Part shown: positions 59,669-64,000 of the stretch, in pieces
Layout of the letters: the number at the start of each line of letters is the position of its first letter
How positions within the stretch are numbered: the stretch's first letter is position 1
DNA from: Sphingomonas sp. Root720
GTDB lineage: Bacteria; Pseudomonadota; Alphaproteobacteria; Sphingomonadales; Sphingomonadaceae
Assembly (NCBI RefSeq): GCF_001428605.1
Contig: NZ_LMID01000010.1
Location: 599,195 to 663,194 of the forward strand
DNA: 64,000 bases
Direction: 5' to 3'
Made by a program: the position numbers and the translations under genes
Notes under the pieces: model-generated
What the model saw: only the letters and a program-made list of their open reading frames with translations
The model's database searches: none
What the model was told of the DNA's origin: nothing

Positions 59669-62329
59669 CTAGATCAGGCGCAGGGTCCGCGCGGCCGAAA
59701 TGGCGCGGGAGCGCGTCGCGACGTTCAGCTTGCGATAGATGTTGATGCGGTGCGTCTTGATCGTGCTTTCGGCGATGCCCAGGCTGCGGGCCATCTCCTT
59801 GCTCGACAGGCCGTCGGCCAGCCCGCGCAGCACGTCAACCTCGCGTGGGGTGACGATGATGTCGCTGGCAGCCGGCGGGATCGCGGTGCCGTTGCGACGC
59901 GCGGCGGGCGTGTTCTGGCGCAGCCGCGCGACGACGCTGCGCTGGCTCGGCTCGAACAGGTGCAACGCCTCCTCGCACGCCTCCAGCACCATCGGCAGCA
60001 GCGCGCCGAATTGCGAGACGATGCCGATCAGCCCCTCGCTCTCGGCCGCCTCCAGCGCCAGGCGGAAGGCGTGGGCAGCCTCGGTCCGGCGCCGGTCCGA
60101 CGCGGCCGCGGCGGCGCGCAGGATATTCATCTCGATGTCGAGCGCGACCGATCCCGCCTCCGCCACATCGGCGTCGAGCGCGGCCATCAGCGCATCGTCG
60201 CGGCGCCCGCCCTGCAGCGCGCAGGCGAGCAGCGCGACCCGGTAGTCGCAGAACAGCCGCCGGTCGCGCTCGCGGAACATCGCGGTCGGCTCGCCCAGTT
60301 CGGCCAGCAGCGGCGCGGCCAGTTCGGTCCGGTCCATCCCCAGCAACATGCGCGCGCGCAGCAGGTCGAGCTGGTAGCGCAGGCGCGGCAGCCCGCGCCT
60401 CTCGGCGGTCTCCCGGCCACGGTGGATCACCTGCTCGGCCTCGGTCAGGTTGCCCGTCCGCACCGCCAGCCAGGCCTGGGTCGCATAGGCCGCGACGAAC
60501 ACCTCGTGCCAGCCCTCGCTCACCTCGATCACCGGCACCGCCGATTCGAGCAGTTCGGTCGCGGTCGACAGATTGCCCGACAGGTAGAGCGTGTAGGCGA
60601 GCAGCGAGATCGCGACCGCGACCTGCGCGCTGCCCTCGCCGAAATGGCGGTTGGCCAGTTCGAAGCTGCGCCGGAAACACAGCTCGGCCTCGCGCCGCCG
60701 CCCGGTCCGCATCTGCGACAGACCCAGATATTGATAGGCATAGACTTCGAGCAGCGGCAGCTGGTGCGACCGCGCCAGCTTCAGCGCCTTCTCGCCATGC
60801 ACGCGGCACCAGATGTCGTCGCCCCGGTCGAAGCTGGCCAGGCAGGACAGGTGGTGGAGCAGCACCCGCAGGGTCGGGTCGTGCCCCTCGTTCGCCAGCT
60901 GCCGTTCGAGGAAGCGGCCATAGGCGTCCGGGATCGGCCGATCCTCGTAGATATGCGCGACGACGTCGTTGCACAGCATCTCGCTGGCGAGGCCGGGGTC
61001 GGTCGCCTCGACCCGGTCGAGCGGCAGCACCGCCAGCAGATGGTCGAGCACCGCGCGCGCCTCGGGCAGCCGCCCGCTCTGCGCCGCATAATAGGCCCGG
61101 CCGAGGGTCACGCGGGGGAAGTCGGCGGCCGAGACCTGGTCGATCTCGTCGACATGGCGCAGCAGCGCGAGGCCGCCTCGGATCGCCATCCGCCAGCCGC
61201 CCGCGGCCTCCATGATCGCGGTCGCCGCCGTCCGGTCGGCAACCCGCGCGGCATGGCCCAGCGCCTCGGGCAACAGGTTCTCGCCCGCCAGCCACGCGGC
61301 GGCGCGCAGGTGGAGGTCGTCGAGCCGCGAAGGGGCGCCGCGGGCCAGCGTGTCGTAGAGGAACTCGCGCAGCAGCGGGTGGAAGCGGTACCAGACGCCG
61401 TCGTCGTCGAGCGGAGTCACCAGCAGGTTGCGGCGGCGCATCTGGTCGAGCATCTCGGCGCTGTCGCCGCGCCCGGAAATGGCGTCGCCCAGCCCGGTGC
61501 AGATCCGCTCGGCGATCGAGGTTTCCAGCAGGAATTGCTGCGCATCGCTCGACAGGCCGGAAAAGACCTGTTCGGCCAGATAGTCGGCCAGGTCGGTCGA
61601 GCGGCGGGTGAGGTGCTCCAGCGTGTCGACCTGGTCGCGCCCGGCCAGCCACAGCCGAAGCAATTGCAGCGCGGCGGGCCAGCCCTGGGTCCGCTCGATC
61701 AGTTCGCCCCAGTCGACTTTGCCCGACTCGCCGCCGAGGAAGCTGAGCGCCTCGCTGTCGGAAAAGCGGATGTCGTTCTGTTCGAGCAGCAGCAATTGCC
61801 CGCGCACCCGCAGGCTCGCCATCGCGATCTCGGGCAGGCCGCGCATCGCCATGATGATCGCGGCGTGGTTCGGCATCCGCTCGATCACATAGTCGAGGAA
61901 GCGGTTCGTCGCGGGGGAGGCGATGCGGTGATAATCGTCGATGATCAGCCGGACCGGCTCCTCGCTCGCCTCCAGCGCGACGACGATCGCGCGGGCGGCG
62001 GCTTCGGCGGCGAGGCCGGGCAGGCCGGCGTCGATCGCCTCCTGCGAATAGGGCAGCGGCAGCCCGGCGCGGTGGAGCGCCGCCATCAGATAGGCGAAGA
62101 ACTGGTCGCTCTCGAACTTCGAATCGTCGACGCTGTACCAGGCGACCGCGACGTCCTCGCCGCGCCAGCCGGCATAGCATTGGCTCAACAGGGTCGTCTT
62201 GCCGTAGCCGGCGGGCGCCGACAGCACGGTCAGCCGCTCGCTCGCGCCGGTGATCCGCCCGACCAGCGCGACGCGCCACAGCAAATCGATCGTCCTGTTC
62301 GGCGGAGCCAATTTGGTGCGGATCAGCAT
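59669..62329 (-). CDS. MalT-like LuxR-family transcriptional activator (LAL type)
   Basis: An 886-residue regulator. The N-terminal STAND ATPase has Walker A in LSAPAGYGKTTLL (about 36-48) and a DDxx segment RLIIDDYHRI. A long helical TPR-like region (about 300-800) follows, and a C-terminal LuxR helix-turn-helix (about 820-886) reads TPREVDVLRGLADGLSSKEM and AESTIKTHRINIYRKLNV. MalT-type activators bind ATP and an inducer, oligomerise and activate a nearby operon. ATG 62329 (MLIRTKLAPPNRT) is preferred because an upstream GTG 62368 lies inside the divergent palindrome. It may control the catabolic genes to its left or the DJ-1 gene to its right. Confidence 0.9.
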   Translation of the reverse strand: MLIRTKLAPPNRTIDLLWRVALVGRITGASERLTVLSAPAGYGKTTLLSQCYAGWRGEDVAVAWYSVDDSKFESDQFFAYLMAALHRAGLPLPYSQEAIDAGLPGLAAEAAARAIVVALEASEEPVRLIIDDYHRIASPATNRFLDYVIERMPNHAAIIMAMRGLPEIAMASLRVRGQLLLLEQNDIRFSDSEALSFLGGESGKVDWGELIERTQGWPAALQLLRLWLAGRDQVDTLEHLTRRSTDLADYLAEQVFSGLSSDAQQFLLETSIAERICTGLGDAISGRGDSAEMLDQMRRRNLLVTPLDDDGVWYRFHPLLREFLYDTLARGAPSRLDDLHLRAAAWLAGENLLPEALGHAARVADRTAATAIMEAAGGWRMAIRGGLALLRHVDEIDQVSAADFPRVTLGRAYYAAQSGRLPEARAVLDHLLAVLPLDRVEATDPGLASEMLCNDVVAHIYEDRPIPDAYGRFLERQLANEGHDPTLRVLLHHLSCLASFDRGDDIWCRVHGEKALKLARSHQLPLLEVYAYQYLGLSQMRTGRRREAELCFRRSFELANRHFGEGSAQVAVAISLLAYTLYLSGNLSTATELLESAVPVIEVSEGWHEVFVAAYATQAWLAVRTGNLTEAEQVIHRGRETAERRGLPRLRYQLDLLRARMLLGMDRTELAAPLLAELGEPTAMFRERDRRLFCDYRVALLACALQGGRRDDALMAALDADVAEAGSVALDIEMNILRAAAAASDRRRTEAAHAFRLALEAAESEGLIGIVSQFGALLPMVLEACEEALHLFEPSQRSVVARLRQNTPAARRNGTAIPPAASDIIVTPREVDVLRGLADGLSSKEMARSLGIAESTIKTHRINIYRKLNVATRSRAISAARTLRLI

Positions 62330-62362
62330 CGACCGATAATGCCACAAGCACCGCGCGCTCCT

Positions 62363-62381
62363 ATCCACCTAATTGGTGGAT
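62363..62381. promoter_or_regulatory. Palindrome between MalT-like regulator and DJ-1/PfpI gene
   Basis: ATCCACC (62363-62369) and GGTGGAT (62375-62381) are perfect 7-bp inverted arms around TAATT. It lies 34 bp before the regulator start and 58 bp before the divergent DJ-1-like gene, an operator position. The regulator or an unlinked one may bind it. Confidence 0.5.
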
Positions 62382-62439
62382 TGTCGCGAAGGCCACCGCC
62401 CGCCACCCCGGACGCTCCATTTTTTGAGGGCGTATCGCG

Positions 62440-63123
62440 ATGACCAAGACCATCCTGTTCGTGCTGACCGGCCAGGCCGAGTTCGGCGACACCGGGGCGA
62501 AGACGGGCGTCTGGCTGGAGGAGCTCGCGACGCCGTACCGGCTGCTCGACAAGGCCGGTTACGAAATCCTGTTCGGCACCCCCGGCGGCGCCCCCGCCCC
62601 GCTCGATCCGGCCAGCCTGGAGGAGCCCTGGCTGCTGCCCGCCGGCCACTGGTTCCTCGGCCAGCCCACCGCGATGGCCAAGCTGGAAAAGCCCGTCGAC
62701 CTCGCCGAGGTGGACGCCGGCCGGCTTGCCGCGATCTTCCTGGTCGGCGGCACCGGCACGCTGTGGGATTTTCCCGGCAGCCGCGCGCTCGGCCAGCTCG
62801 CGACCGACCTGCATGCGGCGGGCAAGCCGGTCGCGGCGATCTGCCACGGCGTCGTCGGCCTGATGACCGCGACCGCCGCCGACGGCGCGCCGCTGGTCAA
62901 GGGCAAGGCGATCACCTGTTTCAGCAACGAGGAGGAGGCGATGCTAGAATATGACAAGCTCGTCCCGCTGCTCGCCGAAACCGCGCTGGTCGAGCAGGGC
63001 GCCAATTACCGCCGCGCCGCGCCGTTCGAGCCGATGGTGGTCGAGGACGGCAACCTGATCACCGGCCAGAACCCCGCGAGCGCGGAGCCGCTGGCGGCGG
63101 CCCTGCTCGAGCGGCTGGGATAA
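62440..63123 (+). CDS. DJ-1/PfpI (type 1 glutamine amidotransferase-like) protein
   Basis: A 227-residue Hsp31-type protein. The nucleophilic cysteine is in PVAAICHGVVGLM near residue 136 and the family glutamate is in TGVWLEELATPYRLLD near 27. The fold family includes glyoxalase III, protein deglycases and stress chaperones. The order TKTILFVLTGQ at the N-terminus is common to bacterial type 1 glutamine amidotransferase-like members. GAGGGCG lies 8 nt before the ATG. It is divergent from the MalT-like regulator and converges on the thioesterase gene. Confidence 0.85.
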   Translation: MTKTILFVLTGQAEFGDTGAKTGVWLEELATPYRLLDKAGYEILFGTPGGAPAPLDPASLEEPWLLPAGHWFLGQPTAMAKLEKPVDLAEVDAGRLAAIFLVGGTGTLWDFPGSRALGQLATDLHAAGKPVAAICHGVVGLMTATAADGAPLVKGKAITCFSNEEEAMLEYDKLVPLLAETALVEQGANYRRAAPFEPMVVEDGNLITGQNPASAEPLAAALLERLG

Positions 63124-63145
63124 GGCATGGGCGTCGAGGCAGCGA

Positions 63146-64000
63146 TCAGGCCTTCAGCCGGATCAACCCCTCCTGCGCGACCGAGGCGACCACCCGGCCG
63201 TCCTGCGCGAAGATGGTGCCCCGGCCCAGCGTCCGGGCCCCGCCGGCAAAGGGGCTGTCCATCGTGTAGAGCAGCCATTCGTCGGCGCGGAAGGGCTGGT
63301 GGAACCACAGGGCGTGGTCGAGGCTGACGTCCTGCAGGCCGTGATCGGACCAGCTGATACCGAGCGGCAACAGGCCGGTGTGCATGATGTAGAGATCGGA
63401 CGCATAGGCCAGCATCCGCTGGTGCTCGTCCGGCGCGTCGCCCAGCCGGTCGCGGATGCGGAACCAGAAGGAGCGCCGCGGCGGCGCCTTGGGCGGGCTG
63501 ACCGTGTGGAAGGGCTCGACCGCGCGAAAGTCGATGCCGATGTCGCGATCCCAGAAGACCACGCGGTGCGGCGGCATGTCGGGCAGCGCGGCGGCGATCG
63601 TCTCGTCCTGCGCCGGCAGATCGAGCGGGCCGGGGACGTCGGGCATCGCGGCCTGCTGCACCGGCCCCTCCTCGGGGTCGTGGAAGGACGCGGACAGCGT
63701 CAGGATCAGGTCGTCCCCCTGGCGCGCCTCGACCCGGCGGGCGGAGAAGCTGCGGCCGTCGGTGTCGCGGGTCACGCGGAAGTCGATCGGCGCGTCGGTC
63801 CGGCCGGCGCGGACGAAATAGGCGTGGCAGCTGTGCGCGGACCGCCCTTCCCGCACGGTCCGCTGCGCCGCCGCCAGCGCCTGGGCGAGCACCTGCCCGC
63901 CGAACAGCCGGAACAGCGGTCCGCCGCTCGCAGGCACGCGCAGCACGCCGGCATCGCGCTCCTCGAAGCGGAAGAGATCGGCGAAGCGATCGAGGGGTGC
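63146..64000 (-). CDS. tesB: Acyl-CoA thioesterase II (TesB-like), 5'-truncated by window edge
   Basis: A double-hotdog thioesterase. The frame stays open to the last base, so the start is outside the window; about 285 residues are visible. The N-terminal hotdog includes LFGGQVLAQALAAAQRTV and SCHAYFVRAG. The second hotdog has ASDLYIMHTGLLP and ISWSDHGLQDVSLDHALWFH, with the catalytic aspartate in the region of LDHALWFHQPFRADEWLLY. TesB hydrolyses acyl-CoA to free acid and CoA. With the acyl-CoA ligase at 51833 it could balance CoA thioesters in the catabolic island, but it is also a common housekeeping gene. Confidence 0.9.
   Translation of the reverse strand, partial: APLDRFADLFRFEERDAGVLRVPASGGPLFRLFGGQVLAQALAAAQRTVREGRSAHSCHAYFVRAGRTDAPIDFRVTRDTDGRSFSARRVEARQGDDLILTLSASFHDPEEGPVQQAAMPDVPGPLDLPAQDETIAAALPDMPPHRVVFWDRDIGIDFRAVEPFHTVSPPKAPPRRSFWFRIRDRLGDAPDEHQRMLAYASDLYIMHTGLLPLGISWSDHGLQDVSLDHALWFHQPFRADEWLLYTMDSPFAGGARTLGRGTIFAQDGRVVASVAQEGLIRLKA

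Noticed and set aside
59471-62443. A 990-codon open frame on the plus strand opposite the MalT-like gene
   Set aside because: It is antisense to a gene with clear Walker A and LuxR motifs; its composition (Arg, Gln, Gly-rich, no domains) is the usual mirror of high-GC coding sequence.

Overview
The window is very GC-rich and densely coded, with wobble positions that are almost all G or C. It reads as chromosome of an alphaproteobacterium, most likely a sphingomonad (Sphingomonas/Rhizorhabdus type). The support is the rpmF-plsX-fabH-ihfA-merR cluster, the rpoZ-rsh pair, CarD, a 7Fe/4Fe ferredoxin, TonB-dependent receptors, a TorF-type porin and a Rieske oxygenase island with a MalT-like regulator. 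The genus is inferred from gene content; nothing was searched. I see no rRNA, tRNA, CRISPR array, transposase, integrase or phage gene.

Layout. 1-1280: 3' part of a DinG-like helicase. 1248-5941: iron-uptake locus, with a minus-strand operon of three inner-membrane proteins (PepSY, DUF3325-like, small TM protein) divergent from a TonB siderophore receptor, and a Fur-like site between. 6008-9609: SixA-type phosphatase facing the minus-strand operon rpmF-plsX-fabH-ihfA-merR. 9773-13976: MAPEG protein, metallo-hydrolase, PabC-like enzyme, class I aminotransferase, membrane-anchored MsrA. 14004-21397: diguanylate cyclase, PdeM, TauE/SafE exporter with a TIGR02186 protein, two convergent HerA-type ATPases, and a nested palindromic repeat. 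21433-27293: M23 endopeptidase, SUV3-like helicase, S4 protein, FdxA, CarD. 27440-31118: exported GIN-domain protein followed by an exported TPR-CHAT protein. 31125-40031: DUF1489, MgtE, DHA2 efflux pump, cyclophilin, LysR regulator, an apparent small RNA, a SAM methyltransferase, rpoZ and rsh.

40068-51730 is a signalling and envelope region. It holds a three-gene phosphorelay operon (CHASE3 kinase, single-domain receiver, receiver-kinase), a secreted protein, an OprP-type porin, a TorF porin, a carbonic anhydrase-SulP operon (probably bicarbonate or sulfate uptake) and an OmpR/EnvZ-like pair. 51833-64000 looks like a catabolic island: acyl-CoA ligase, SRPBCC protein, Rieske oxygenase and TonB receptor on one strand, then an L,D-transpeptidase, a large MalT/LuxR regulator divergent from a DJ-1/PfpI protein across a palindrome, and an acyl-CoA thioesterase cut by the right edge.

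The least explained signals are: the terminator-ended small RNA candidate at about 36440-36544; the nested inverted repeat at 21235-21397; the adjacent GIN and TPR-CHAT genes; a GCAGCAAT-type motif upstream of three envelope/transport units beside the OmpR-type regulator; the 62363-62381 palindrome; and the A-rich 18-bp tandem repeat at 59527-59580. All functional links between neighbours are inferences from sequence and context.
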